Shown: positions 24,795 through 33,224, counted from the first letter of the stretch. The stretch: DNA of 39,556 bases from Candidatus Helarchaeota ASGARD archaeon Hel_GB_A (GCA_005191415.1 SUPS01000005.1:1-39556), one strand, 5' to 3'. The notes: generated from the sequence alone by a model not told the origin. Translations and numbers: made by a program.

Positions 24795-25592
24795 ATGAAA
24801 GAATCGATAATGAAAACTATTACTAAATTCTTTGAAGGTAAATTTCACGAAGTTGAAGATGAAATCGCTACTGAAACTATAATTACTATCTGGGTAAATG
24901 ATATTTTTATAAGTTCTATTTTGTGTTCTCCTGTTTTAGAACAAGAATTAGTTATTGGATATTTATATACAGTAGGTATTATTACATCAAATGAAGAAAT
25001 CAAAAGTATTAAAACAGAAGGGTATAATGTAAAAGTACTGCTAAATTCTAATATTGATCTTGATTCCCGCTTAAAAAATTTACAATTTATTAATCGTGTG
25101 ATCAGTTCAGGATGCAACCCTCCCGAATATTGGTTGCAGGTGAAAAAAGGAAAAGGTCTTCCCTATATTGATTCAAAAATACAAATACAAATTCAGAATA
25201 TCTTTAAAGCCATAAAAGATTTAAATAAAAATTCAAAAATTTTCCGCCGAACCGGTGCAACACATGCCGCTGGAATCTACGATGTCAACGCTACCCAGAT
25301 CATCATTGCAGAAGATATTGGACGTCATAATGCAGTAGATAAAGTTATTGGATATGCACTAATTCATAAAATACCTTTATCAGATAAATTATTAGTCTCT
25401 ACGGGGCGCCTTACTGCCGACATACTTTTTAAATCTTCAAAATGTCACATACCTCTTGTAGCATCTATGGCAGCTGCAACGGATTCCGGTATCTCCACGG
25501 CAAAAGCAACGAATACCACTTTGATTGGATTCGTTAGAGGGTCTAAACGTCTAAATATCTATACAAATCCATTTAGAATCTCGAAGAATTAG
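24795..25592 (+). CDS. fdhD: Formate dehydrogenase accessory sulfurtransferase FdhD
   Basis: Carries sulfur from a cysteine desulfurase to the molybdenum or tungsten bis-MGD cofactor of formate dehydrogenase. Recognisable parts: TETIITIWVND, LVIGYLYTVGII, the cysteine loop SSGCNPPEYW (Cys107), FRRTGATHAAGIYD, AEDIGRHNAVDKVIGYAL, STGRLTADIL and VASMAAATDSGISTAKATN. The Escherichia coli enzyme has CGVCG here; only the first Cys of the pair is kept. I chose ATG 24795 because GGGA lies 6 nt upstream; TTG 24780 and ATG 24810 are alternatives. It is divergent from mobA, fitting a molybdenum enzyme maturation pair. Confidence 0.92.
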   Translation: MKESIMKTITKFFEGKFHEVEDEIATETIITIWVNDIFISSILCSPVLEQELVIGYLYTVGIITSNEEIKSIKTEGYNVKVLLNSNIDLDSRLKNLQFINRVISSGCNPPEYWLQVKKGKGLPYIDSKIQIQIQNIFKAIKDLNKNSKIFRRTGATHAAGIYDVNATQIIIAEDIGRHNAVDKVIGYALIHKIPLSDKLLVSTGRLTADILFKSSKCHIPLVASMAAATDSGISTAKATNTTLIGFVRGSKRLNIYTNPFRISKN

Positions 25593-25639
25593 GCATGAAT
25601 TTAAATTTAATAATTGTTTAATTTCATAAAGGAAATATT

Positions 25640-26746
25640 ATGAATGGGGACGTTTATGTGCGTGATGCCGAAAAAAAATTGGACGAGTTACGAGAGGAAA
25701 TTTCACAATTAGATCGCCAAATTGTGCGTTTATTAGATTCAAGAGCAAAACTTGCTAAAGAGATTGGGAATGTTAAAAGAGAATTAGGACGTCCTATTGT
25801 GGATCCTGCTCGTGAGAAAGAAGTATATGACAAAATATCGGAAGAAAAACTTAACTTTCTTACAAAATCTCAAATACATACCATCTATAAGCATGTTATT
25901 GCAAGTTGTAAAGCTGTACAGTTGGATAAAAAGCGAGTTGCTCTCTTAGGTCCTGCAGGCACTTTTTCAGAACAAGCCGCAAAGCAATATTTCTCCGAGA
26001 CAGAAGCCGATTTCATCATCACCAAAAATATCCCTGATATCTTTCGTAAAGTCAAAGCAGAAGAAGTTGATTATGGGGTCGTTCCCGTTGAAAATTCTAC
26101 CTATGGTTCAATTCCTATTACCTTAGATCTCCTCCTCGAAACAGATCTTAAAGTTGTCGGTGAAATTATTCTCCGGATTAAGCTCAACCTTATAGCTACG
26201 AGAGAAATGGACCTTTCAGAAATCAAAACACTTCTATCACATGAGAACCCGTTAGGACAATGCCGCAAATTTATTGAAGAAAATTTACCACACGTTAAAA
26301 TCATTGAAACAAAAAGTACTTCGAAAGCTGTCGAGCTTTTATCTGAATATGAAGACGCTGCGGCAATTGGGACCGAAATAGCCGCAGAACTCTATAATCG
26401 CGTAATTATTTCCAAAGGGATTGAAGATAATCCCAATAATTTTACACGATTTTTTGTAATTGGCTATGAAGAAACTGTTGCAACAGGAAAAGATAAGACA
26501 TCTATTGTATTTTCTGTAAGACATGTTCCAGGAGCTCTACTCTCTGCTTTAAAAGCGTTTTCAAATCGTAATATTAATTTGACGAAATTAGAATCGCGCC
26601 CCTCCCGCTTAACACCTTGGGAATACTATTTCTACACCGATTTTGAAGGACATATTACGGATCCAAAGGTCCAAGAGGCGCTAACAGACTTGAAACAAAA
26701 TACCTTATTCATTAAAATATTAGGTTCATATCCAAGCAATTATTGA
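25640..26746 (+). CDS. pheA: Bifunctional chorismate mutase / prephenate dehydratase
   Basis: Makes phenylpyruvate from chorismate. Three domains: AroQ-type chorismate mutase (about 8-92) with LREEISQLDRQIVRLLDSRAKLAKEIGNVK, prephenate dehydratase (about 99-275) from VALLGPAGTFSEQAA to NFTRFFVIG (267-275), and an ACT domain (about 285-365) with SVRHVPGALLSALKAF and the LESRP phenylalanine-binding motif (317-321). At 368 residues the fusion is complete. The ATG has AAGGAAA upstream. It lies 47 bp after fdhD and well apart from the aro cluster at 10641-19339. The mutase here may also supply prephenate to TyrA, whose gene lacks one. Confidence 0.95.
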   Translation: MNGDVYVRDAEKKLDELREEISQLDRQIVRLLDSRAKLAKEIGNVKRELGRPIVDPAREKEVYDKISEEKLNFLTKSQIHTIYKHVIASCKAVQLDKKRVALLGPAGTFSEQAAKQYFSETEADFIITKNIPDIFRKVKAEEVDYGVVPVENSTYGSIPITLDLLLETDLKVVGEIILRIKLNLIATREMDLSEIKTLLSHENPLGQCRKFIEENLPHVKIIETKSTSKAVELLSEYEDAAAIGTEIAAELYNRVIISKGIEDNPNNFTRFFVIGYEETVATGKDKTSIVFSVRHVPGALLSALKAFSNRNINLTKLESRPSRLTPWEYYFYTDFEGHITDPKVQEALTDLKQNTLFIKILGSYPSNY

Positions 26747-26792
26747 TTGAACTCGTCTGGATAAGGTAATTTTTCTTTTTAACTTATTCAAA

Positions 26793-27209
26793 TTATGTAA
26801 TTTTTTGTAAACTAGAATCTTGCTTGATTTTTTCCTCTAAACTGGGGCATACCAATGAAATAAGGCCTCCTGAAGCACCCCACAAAACTGTAATGTAGAA
26901 TCCGCCTCCAACTATGATACTCGCTGCACTTACTACTAACATAATCAACCCCCCTCGAATATATTGCCGCATTATCACAAGAGCTCCACTATACATACAT
27001 ATTGCGGCACATACAAAGCTGATAATTCCTGAAACAAAAGGATTCGCTTGAAAATAGGGTATAAACAACAATTCCTCACTCCAATTTTCTTCTCCACTAC
27101 TGAAAACCATTATTAATATTCCCTCAAGGATACACCAAAAACCTGAAACGATGCCTAATACTCCTGCTGCTCCAGCCGTAGCAGGTTTGGGAATCTCTTC
27201 ACTCGACAT
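26793..27209 (-). CDS. Hypothetical membrane protein
   Basis: Not recognised. The 138-residue protein starts MSSEEIPKPATAGAAGVLGIVSG and has about four hydrophobic segments: roughly 13-37, 56-78, 84-103 and 105-123. A short charged tail (PSLEEKIKQDSS) ends it. I chose ATG 27209 because GAGGTT lies 7 nt upstream; an ATG 27 nt earlier is in frame but has no ribosome site. The PATAG(A)xGVLGIxxG opening resembles small archaeal/bacterial integral membrane proteins of unknown role. It lies downstream of the SEC59/DGK1-like kinase gene on the same strand (69-bp gap) and could be cotranscribed with it. Confidence 0.6.
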   Translation of the reverse strand: MSSEEIPKPATAGAAGVLGIVSGFWCILEGILIMVFSSGEENWSEELLFIPYFQANPFVSGIISFVCAAICMYSGALVIMRQYIRGGLIMLVVSAASIIVGGGFYITVLWGASGGLISLVCPSLEEKIKQDSSLQKIT

Positions 27210-27278
27210 TTTACAACCTCGAATGGTATTGCTCATAATCCTTTTTAAAATCTTCTTATTTTACATCCTTAAAATTTT

Positions 27279-28373
27279 TTATAAGATGAATGGAAAAAAT
27301 AGATACGCGATCCCAGTCATTGCAACCCCAATTACGAGGGGGTTCAAGATATTATCTGTTAGAGGCACCCGCGGAGTATAATAATCGATTATGAAGAAAA
27401 TAAATGCTCCTATCCCGCAAAGAACTACCCCAGCTGTTATGGTTGCAAGATTTATCGAATCAACAAGAACTATCATGCAAAGAAATCCAGTTCCAAAGGA
27501 AACAGCGACACCTGCAATGCAACCCTCCCAGGTTTTCTTACTTTTAGAATGGATTTTATGTTTTCCAACCGTCACCCCAACAATTGTGGCTGCGGCATCT
27601 CCTAAGGCTGCCATTGCTATTACAGCCATTGCGATAGGAGGGGAAAAAAAGAGAACTGCACACGTAATTCCTACTGTGATTAAAACATGAGGACCCAGTG
27701 TATTTTTCTCCTTTTCTCGATAAACTCGGCTAATTGTTTTAATGGGATAGTAATGTGGGGCATAAATCCGAACAAAATCAGTAAGGATAAGCAACATAAA
27801 AATTGCCAATATCATAAATAGACTAAACCCCTTCCCAGCTAACCCATCTGGAATGATTATCTCAAAATTGATGTGCCAAATGTCCCACCCAGTTGAAAGA
27901 TATCCAAAAAATGTTTTGGCTGCCAGCCTTCCCAGAAAAAGATAACAAACTAAAATTCCAATGATTGTAATATGAAATGCTTTGCGTGAAACTTCGAGAT
28001 CAATCGAATGAATTGGCAGATCTTCATCAGATGAATTAATGGGAGAACCAATCTTTTCTCTTTTTTGTTCTTTAAGCGTATACAATCCTATAAAAGCAAT
28101 AATTACGGGAATGAATGCCAATGCATAGAAGCCGAGCGGATAGGGAATAGGTAGAATAGGTGCTATTGTAGATAAAGCATCTTGATTTACTAAGCCAAAT
28201 ATACCCCATCCCATAAAATACCCCCCCATTACTAGACAAGTACAGGCTGCTAAGAACGTCGACCAACTTCCCTCCCGATTTTTCTCCCGAAAGTTTTTAC
28301 GTGCGATTTGGAACATCATTAAACTGAAAATGACAATTATTAAACCAAGACTAAAGTTGAATAAACCAAGCAC
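27279..28373 (-). CDS. SEC59/DGK1/VTE5-type CTP-dependent lipid kinase, integral membrane
   Basis: Predicted polytopic kinase of the dolichol/phytol/diacylglycerol kinase group related to CdsA. The N-terminal 100 residues hold three to four membrane segments not typical of the core. The core starts with LEVSRKAFHITIIG (RKxxH at 130-134) and continues with REKEKNTLGPHVLITVG. The diagnostic AALGDAAATIVGVTVGKHKI (256-274) is followed by KKTWEGCIAG (279-288). These match the GDAAAxxxGxxxGKHKI...KTxEG signature of the family. The length is 364 residues, with a GTG start at 28373 (GTGGAT upstream). In an archaeon it probably phosphorylates a polyprenol or geranylgeraniol-type alcohol; the substrate is inferred. 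Confidence 0.75.
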   Translation of the reverse strand: MLGLFNFSLGLIIVIFSLMMFQIARKNFREKNREGSWSTFLAACTCLVMGGYFMGWGIFGLVNQDALSTIAPILPIPYPLGFYALAFIPVIIAFIGLYTLKEQKREKIGSPINSSDEDLPIHSIDLEVSRKAFHITIIGILVCYLFLGRLAAKTFFGYLSTGWDIWHINFEIIIPDGLAGKGFSLFMILAIFMLLILTDFVRIYAPHYYPIKTISRVYREKEKNTLGPHVLITVGITCAVLFFSPPIAMAVIAMAALGDAAATIVGVTVGKHKIHSKSKKTWEGCIAGVAVSFGTGFLCMIVLVDSINLATITAGVVLCGIGAFIFFIIDYYTPRVPLTDNILNPLVIGVAMTGIAYLFFPFIL

Positions 28374-28490
28374 AAATCCACTTCCAGGTCTTTTTTAAAA
28401 AACTTTCCACTTTCTTCTTAAACTCTAAATCTAAGATTTAAAAACATTCTGGAATTTCGCTTTTCTGGGAGTGAATTAGTTTTCTACTCT

Positions 28491-28548
28491 TTTCCAAACA
28501 TAAAATATTTTCCGAAAAATCTTTTTCAAACATAAAATATTTTCTGAA
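28491..28548. repeat. Two near-identical 26-bp direct repeats with a palindromic core
   Basis: Copies at 28491-28516 and 28523-28548 differ at 2 of 26 positions (both C/T); each contains CAAACATAAAATATTTTC, whose AAAATATTTT is a perfect palindrome. The period is 32 bp, about three helical turns. They lie 57-114 bp before the small membrane gene at 28605 and could be operators. The rest of the 231-bp gap shows only a TATA-like CATAAATTTATAC at 28581-28593. Confidence 0.65.
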
Positions 28549-28604
28549 TTTATGATACTACAGAGGAAAACTCTTAAATCCATAAATTTATACTAGTTAC
28601 TATA

Positions 28605-28802
28605 ATGAGCCTAATCGGGGATATTTTATCAATTGGATTCATCATAGATTTAATCCTCCTATCCTCTACTTTTGGGATTTCCTTAATAAGTACTACTTAT
28701 AGACGGACATTCAGTATAATTTCTGCCATCATTTTAGCCATATCTATTGGCTTTATGGTTATATTCATTATTGGATTTATTTTCTTTCCAGAGCCAGTCT
28801 AA
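28605..28802 (+). CDS. Small two-helix membrane protein, hypothetical
   Basis: A 65-residue open frame from ATG 28605 encoding two hydrophobic segments (about 6-28 and 35-60) joined by a short polar turn TTYRRTFS; it ends FFPEPV. There is no Shine-Dalgarno site, so a leaderless or weakly translated message would be needed. Support comes from its coherent two-helix layout, placement in an otherwise gene-free stretch on the same strand as the next gene, and the repeat pair upstream. It is not recognised and could be spurious. Confidence 0.45.
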   Translation: MSLIGDILSIGFIIDLILLSSTFGISLISTTYRRTFSIISAIILAISIGFMVIFIIGFIFFPEPV

Positions 28803-28844
28803 AGATTTTTATCTGCAGTTTCCTATTAAGTCTCGGTGATTTTT

Positions 28845-29654
28845 GTGGGTGCAAATTTTCCAACTATCATATGTATCTGTTCTGCTCATCGAAAACAAGG
28901 AAAAACTCAATTAGTTATGCGTATTGTAGAGGGGCTAACTAATAAAGGGTTTAAAGTTGGAACTATAAAGCATATTGGGGGAAATTCCTCATTTGATAGC
29001 CCGCAAGCTAAAGATACTACTCGCCATGCTGAAGCAGGAGCTCAATTAATAGTGGCTGTAACAAATTCAGAAATTATTACTATTAATAGAAATGAAGATC
29101 CCACGCTTGAGAATGCTCTTCGGAATTTCTCTGAAGATTTTGATTTTATCATCGTTGAAGGGTTTAAGGAATCTTCTTATCCAAGATTCATACTGATAGA
29201 TAGAGCTGAAGAAATTAAAGTCCGAAATTTAAATAAAGCGGGTCCAGTTCTTGGTGTAACTGGTCAAATCATTCAAAATCCTGAAGAACTCGCGAAACTT
29301 AATAAAAATTATATATTTCTTGAAGAAACTCAGACAGACAAATTCATCTCAATTTTAATGGAACGAAGATTAAAAGAAATACAATCATATTTGCCAGGGA
29401 TGGATTGCGGCAATTGTGGTTTCCAAGATTGTAATGAAATGGCACAAAATTTGCTATTGAAAAAAGTTTCCTTCAAAAAATGCCCCCATATCGCCGCTAA
29501 ATTAATTTTAGAAGTGGATGGAACGCAAATTTATGTTAAAGACTTTGTGCAGAATATTCTCCGCGGGAGCATTGAAGGTATGCTTCAAACATTAAAAAAT
29601 GTTCCGCGAAAGCCAAAACGAATTGATATACATATTGAATCTAATGAAAATTAG
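28845..29654 (+). CDS. MobB-like GTPase fused to a 4Fe-4S domain
   Basis: The N-terminal part (about 1-160) is MobB-like: IICICSAHRKQGKTQLVMRIVEGL with a P-loop, KVGTIKHIGG, DTTRHAEAGAQLIVAVT, DFDFIIVEGFKESSYPRF and LGVTGQ. MobB binds GTP and assists MobA in attaching GMP to the molybdenum cofactor. The C-terminal part has LPGMDCGNCGFQDCNEMA with Cys188, Cys191, Cys196 and a fourth Cys213 in KKCPH. That is the Fe-S domain pattern (CxxCx4C...C) seen in RnfB-type proteins. GTG 28845 is favoured by GGTGAT at 28835-28840; GTG 28836 would add three residues. It ends 13 bp from convergent truA. The domain calls are good; the redox role of the cluster is unknown. Confidence 0.83.
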   Translation: MGANFPTIICICSAHRKQGKTQLVMRIVEGLTNKGFKVGTIKHIGGNSSFDSPQAKDTTRHAEAGAQLIVAVTNSEIITINRNEDPTLENALRNFSEDFDFIIVEGFKESSYPRFILIDRAEEIKVRNLNKAGPVLGVTGQIIQNPEELAKLNKNYIFLEETQTDKFISILMERRLKEIQSYLPGMDCGNCGFQDCNEMAQNLLLKKVSFKKCPHIAAKLILEVDGTQIYVKDFVQNILRGSIEGMLQTLKNVPRKPKRIDIHIESNEN

Positions 29655-29667
29655 CTTCCATTAATAT

Positions 29668-30510
29668 TTACTTTGGAATTCGCTCAAATAATTCTAGAGA
29701 ATCTCTGGAATAACAAGTTTTTAGGGAAAATTCAATTAAACATTTCTGTAAAAGTTCCTTAACAAGGGTTAATCCCTTCTCATCATATTGAAATGCGAAT
29801 GGATACTCTATATTCCACAAAATCAGTGCTCCAGGACCATCAACGGGTCGTGGTGTAGTAAAAATATTCGCTTTTGGAGCACCCTTTAGAAGATCTTCTA
29901 TATCTTCAGAATACCATTCCCCTTGACCAACCTTTAAAAGTGCATCTATAATCCTTCGGACCATCTGCCATAAAAAAGAATTCGCTATCACATGAAAAAT
30001 CAACAAAGAATCTTTTTTTTCAATCCTAATTTGATAAATCTCTCGTATTGTATTTGTACCTGGACGTTTTTTAGAAAATAACCTGAAATCATGGATCCCT
30101 TCTAGCAGCATAGCGCTTTTATTCATTTTTTCGAGATTTTCGCCTCTATACACTGTATAATATCGATAATATCTTGAAAGGGCGTCATATCGTGGATGAA
30201 ACTCTTTATTTACAGGAGCAAGTGCCCAAACTACAATCTTTTTAGGTAAATATGCATTTATAGCTGGAATGATAGGTTTTTTTTGAGTTGATATTGCAAT
30301 CACTTGCCCAATTGCATGAACTCCTTTGTCTGTCCTTCCTGCCGATGCATAATCCGCCGATTGTAGATCTTGAATTAATCCGGCTCTTCTTAGAGCGAAA
30401 TCTAAATGCCCTTCTATCGTTTCTTTCCCTGGCTGCCTCTGAAACCCCTCATAATTATCTAAATAAAAAAGCTTTAAGGCGAACCTTAGCAATTTTTCCT
30501 TTTTTAACAA
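29668..30510 (-). CDS. truA: tRNA pseudouridine synthase A
   Basis: Isomerises uridine at positions 38-40 of the tRNA anticodon arm. The catalytic motif is YASAGRTDKGVHAIGQV with Asp61. The usual FYLDNYEGFQRQPGKETIEGHL opening is present, and so are FHPRYDALSRYYRYY, GIHDFRLFSKK, VIANSFLWQMVRRI and the late PVDGPGALILWNIEYP. The length of 280 residues is in range. The start is TTG 30510 or, with a closer AAGGA site, TTG 30492 (six residues shorter); there is no in-frame ATG before the conserved core. It is convergent with the MobB/Fe-S gene and divergent from the TIR receptor gene. Confidence 0.92.
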   Translation of the reverse strand: MLKKEKLLRFALKLFYLDNYEGFQRQPGKETIEGHLDFALRRAGLIQDLQSADYASAGRTDKGVHAIGQVIAISTQKKPIIPAINAYLPKKIVVWALAPVNKEFHPRYDALSRYYRYYTVYRGENLEKMNKSAMLLEGIHDFRLFSKKRPGTNTIREIYQIRIEKKDSLLIFHVIANSFLWQMVRRIIDALLKVGQGEWYSEDIEDLLKGAPKANIFTTPRPVDGPGALILWNIEYPFAFQYDEKGLTLVKELLQKCLIEFSLKTCYSRDSLELFERIPK

Positions 30511-30521
30511 GATTAATCATC

Positions 30522-30586
30522 TTAAAAATTGGTCTTGGGAACATAATGGTGTCATGCTAAAGATTGGTTTTGGGAATATAATAGTA
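30522..30586. repeat. Imperfect 30-bp direct repeat upstream of the TIR receptor gene
   Basis: Copies at 30522-30551 and 30557-30586 match at 24 of 30 positions (for example ATTGGTCTTGGGAACATAAT against ATTGGTTTTGGGAATATAAT), period 35 bp. All six differences are transitions. The second copy runs into a TATA-like AGTATTTAAATAC. The pair lies between truA and the TIR gene and may be regulatory, or a remnant of duplicated coding sequence. Confidence 0.55.
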
Positions 30587-30679
30587 TTTAAATACGATTT
30601 AGATTACTACTAAATTCTAAACAAAAACCATTTCTATAGTTTGTTAGGTTCATACAGAAAAAATTGGGTGTTCATTTTT

Positions 30680-33124
30680 ATGAAACACAAGAATTTAACT
30701 GGGATCTGGTTACTTATAATAGTTTTGACAGTAATTTTTGTTAGCACTCATAAAATTGAGGCAGAAAGTGGAACCGATTCACCAAATTATCAATTTATAG
30801 GTAATTATAATGGTAATGCCTCAGTACTCTTCTTTCTAGATAGTGGAAGTTCAGGATCTATTAATTTTGATAGCTATTTCACGAATACCTATGAACCTAC
30901 TTTAAATAATTCCCAGGATCTAATCTTTACTGCAAATAGTATTGAAATTACTGCTAATCAAATGACAAATGGGAGTGGAACTTACATTATTGGTTCCAAT
31001 GAAACCGCAAAGGAGAATATTTCCAGTGCATATAAAGTTGCTCAACAATTTTCAATTCCCCATTTATCTACTATTTCTACCATATCGCTTTATCTTGAAT
31101 ATAATTTCACTGATTATTATCATTTCAAAGTAAAAATCACAGAAGAAGATCTGAATACGACCATAGAGGAGCTTTATACTGAAGAATATGGAGGATCTTA
31201 TTCAGGATGGACTCCCTATACGTTCCAGAATAATTTCTTAGAGCCAGGGAAAACCTATTATATAGTTTTTGAAGTGGTAAATATGAGTTTTTTCAATACC
31301 GAAACTAATCTTGTAGAAAATAATTTTTGGAAAGCAGAACTACACAACAGTTCAATATACGATAAAGGTAGTACCTTCATATTCGATGGGGCTAATTGGA
31401 ATCCGATTCAGAATGATTCTTGGAGAGATATGTTGTGTTATTTTGATTATACCATTTTGGTAGATCCCACCCAAGCCAATCTTCGATTGTATTTAAACAA
31501 CACGTTATGTGAGTATACAAAAAGAAAATCACTTTTGGATACTGATAATGGATATGAAGTGTATTATACAGCTTATTTTCAAACAAAACCAACAGGTCCC
31601 ATAAATGTAACTATCCTTTTAAATACCACCATTGAATTTATGAGTATAACTGTAGATTTTCGATATATTTACATAGTACCAGCTATAACAGGGTGGTTTA
31701 CCGCTTCACCTGACAAGATTAACTGGACACTAATTTATTCTTATCCATACGTGGCTGATATTCTCTCTTTTTCCGATGCAATGTTCGCATATGAACTTGA
31801 TTGGGATTATTATGAATTTAGCGATGACAATACTGTGGTTAATAATTTATATGTTGGTCCTATCAAGTTTTATGGGTTTTCAGGTTACGCTGCATTTCCA
31901 CATTCCATTTCCACGTTTCAGCGGGGGAACGTCACTGGAAAATTCACGTCGCCTAATTACTGCAATATCATCATCCCTAAAGTAAAGATTAATTCAGAAT
32001 TTCAAACAACCAGCAAATTTGAGCTGGAACAAACCGTAAGATTAGAGGCATCTATAAAAGACAGAGAGGGCAACCTTATTTCAGGAGGGAAGGGTTTAAT
32101 TAATTTTACATCCCCTTCAGGTCAGACATTATCTTTTTCAAATCTCACATCGATCAATGGAACTATTATTACGGATGAATTCTACCTAGGTAATAATTTT
32201 GAAACAGGCCTTTATACAGTTTCGGTCTTTTGGACAAACGGAAGGGAGGTGGGGTGCTATATATTTCAAATGGAAGTTTCTGAAGTCCCTGCAGCCCCTT
32301 CCAATTTCCTCCTCTACTTACTAATAGGAATTACCATTTTACTCGCGACAATTTCGAGCTTGTTAATCCTTAAGACGAAGGGTATTTTATGGGGAAAAGG
32401 TCCCATAAACATTTTTATTAGCCATAAGGCAGAAGATTATGAACCCTACAAGGTAAAAGAGATCTCCGAACATCTACAAAAGAAAAAAGAAGTGGGAACC
32501 GCCTTTTATTTTGAAGAACATCTTGTGGGTAATATCGATGATTGGATGAAAGAAACAATTCCCATTAGTCAAATTCTACTATTTATTGCGACGAAGCAAT
32601 CCATAAATTCAAGAGACTGCCAATACGAGATTAAATGGGCAAAAGAGGCAGGAATAGACATTATTCCAATTAAGGGAACTGATCTCACATGGGATGATTT
32701 AAATCCACTTGGTCTAGACCGCCAAAAAGGTATTCCATTCCCTGAAAATAGGGAAGAATTCATTACATTTTTAAATGATCTTCATTACTATGTCAAGAAG
32801 TTCAAACAAGAAATGGATGTAGTCTATGTAGTATTAAGTAAATCGCCGGTCTCTGATTTAAATCTAATTCAATTAGAAACTAACCTAAGCCCAGAAAAAA
32901 TATGGAGATTTTCAAAAACACTAATTCAATTGAAAAAACTCAAGGGTGTCTGGACAAAAGATAAAAAAGAGTTCCTACGAGAAGATGAAGTGATAAACCG
33001 AATAAATCTTCTTAAAAAACTCGGAAAAATAAAAGATTTTAATCAAATAAGAGATGCACTACGAATCCATGAAGAATATCTCGAAATCTTTAATGAAATT
33101 TTAAAATCTCAAATGGAAGATTAA
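30680..33124 (+). CDS. Single-pass surface receptor with cytoplasmic TIR domain
   Basis: Predicted type I membrane protein of 814 residues. A signal peptide (1-29: basic MKHK, then LTGIWLLIIVLTVIFVS) leads into an ectodomain of about 510 residues. The ectodomain has 18 N-x-S/T sequons and ends in an Ig-like or macroglobulin-like module (about 433-535). One membrane helix follows (543-565), then a TIR domain (about 575-709): INIFISHKAEDYEPYKVKEISEHL, the helix GNIDDWMKETIPISQILLFIAT, and SRDCQYEIKWAKEAG with Glu650 at the NADase catalytic position. The last 100 residues look like a winged helix plus helices. ATG 30680 gives the signal peptide; a TTG 39 nt upstream is in frame. The domain layout is directly visible; sensing and NAD cleavage are inference. 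Confidence 0.82.
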   Translation: MKHKNLTGIWLLIIVLTVIFVSTHKIEAESGTDSPNYQFIGNYNGNASVLFFLDSGSSGSINFDSYFTNTYEPTLNNSQDLIFTANSIEITANQMTNGSGTYIIGSNETAKENISSAYKVAQQFSIPHLSTISTISLYLEYNFTDYYHFKVKITEEDLNTTIEELYTEEYGGSYSGWTPYTFQNNFLEPGKTYYIVFEVVNMSFFNTETNLVENNFWKAELHNSSIYDKGSTFIFDGANWNPIQNDSWRDMLCYFDYTILVDPTQANLRLYLNNTLCEYTKRKSLLDTDNGYEVYYTAYFQTKPTGPINVTILLNTTIEFMSITVDFRYIYIVPAITGWFTASPDKINWTLIYSYPYVADILSFSDAMFAYELDWDYYEFSDDNTVVNNLYVGPIKFYGFSGYAAFPHSISTFQRGNVTGKFTSPNYCNIIIPKVKINSEFQTTSKFELEQTVRLEASIKDREGNLISGGKGLINFTSPSGQTLSFSNLTSINGTIITDEFYLGNNFETGLYTVSVFWTNGREVGCYIFQMEVSEVPAAPSNFLLYLLIGITILLATISSLLILKTKGILWGKGPINIFISHKAEDYEPYKVKEISEHLQKKKEVGTAFYFEEHLVGNIDDWMKETIPISQILLFIATKQSINSRDCQYEIKWAKEAGIDIIPIKGTDLTWDDLNPLGLDRQKGIPFPENREEFITFLNDLHYYVKKFKQEMDVVYVVLSKSPVSDLNLIQLETNLSPEKIWRFSKTLIQLKKLKGVWTKDKKEFLREDEVINRINLLKKLGKIKDFNQIRDALRIHEEYLEIFNEILKSQMED

Positions 33125-33181
33125 TCTTATTGAAATATTCAAATATAATTTCAAGCAGGCTCAATCTGGCGCCTTCCATTA

Positions 33182-33190
33182 TTATATAAG
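33182..33190 (+). promoter_or_regulatory. TATA box of the methylthiotransferase gene
   Basis: TTATATAAG at 33182-33190. The start site expected near 33211 lies downstream of the in-frame TTG codons at 33195 and 33201, which argues for translation from ATG 33225. Confidence 0.55.
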
Positions 33191-33224
33191 ATATTTGTTA
33201 TTGAAGAGAACTTATGAGAAAAGC

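Noticed and set aside
28374-28604. A CRISPR-like array from the twin repeats
   Set aside because: Only two copies with a 6-bp gap, no further units and no cas genes nearby.
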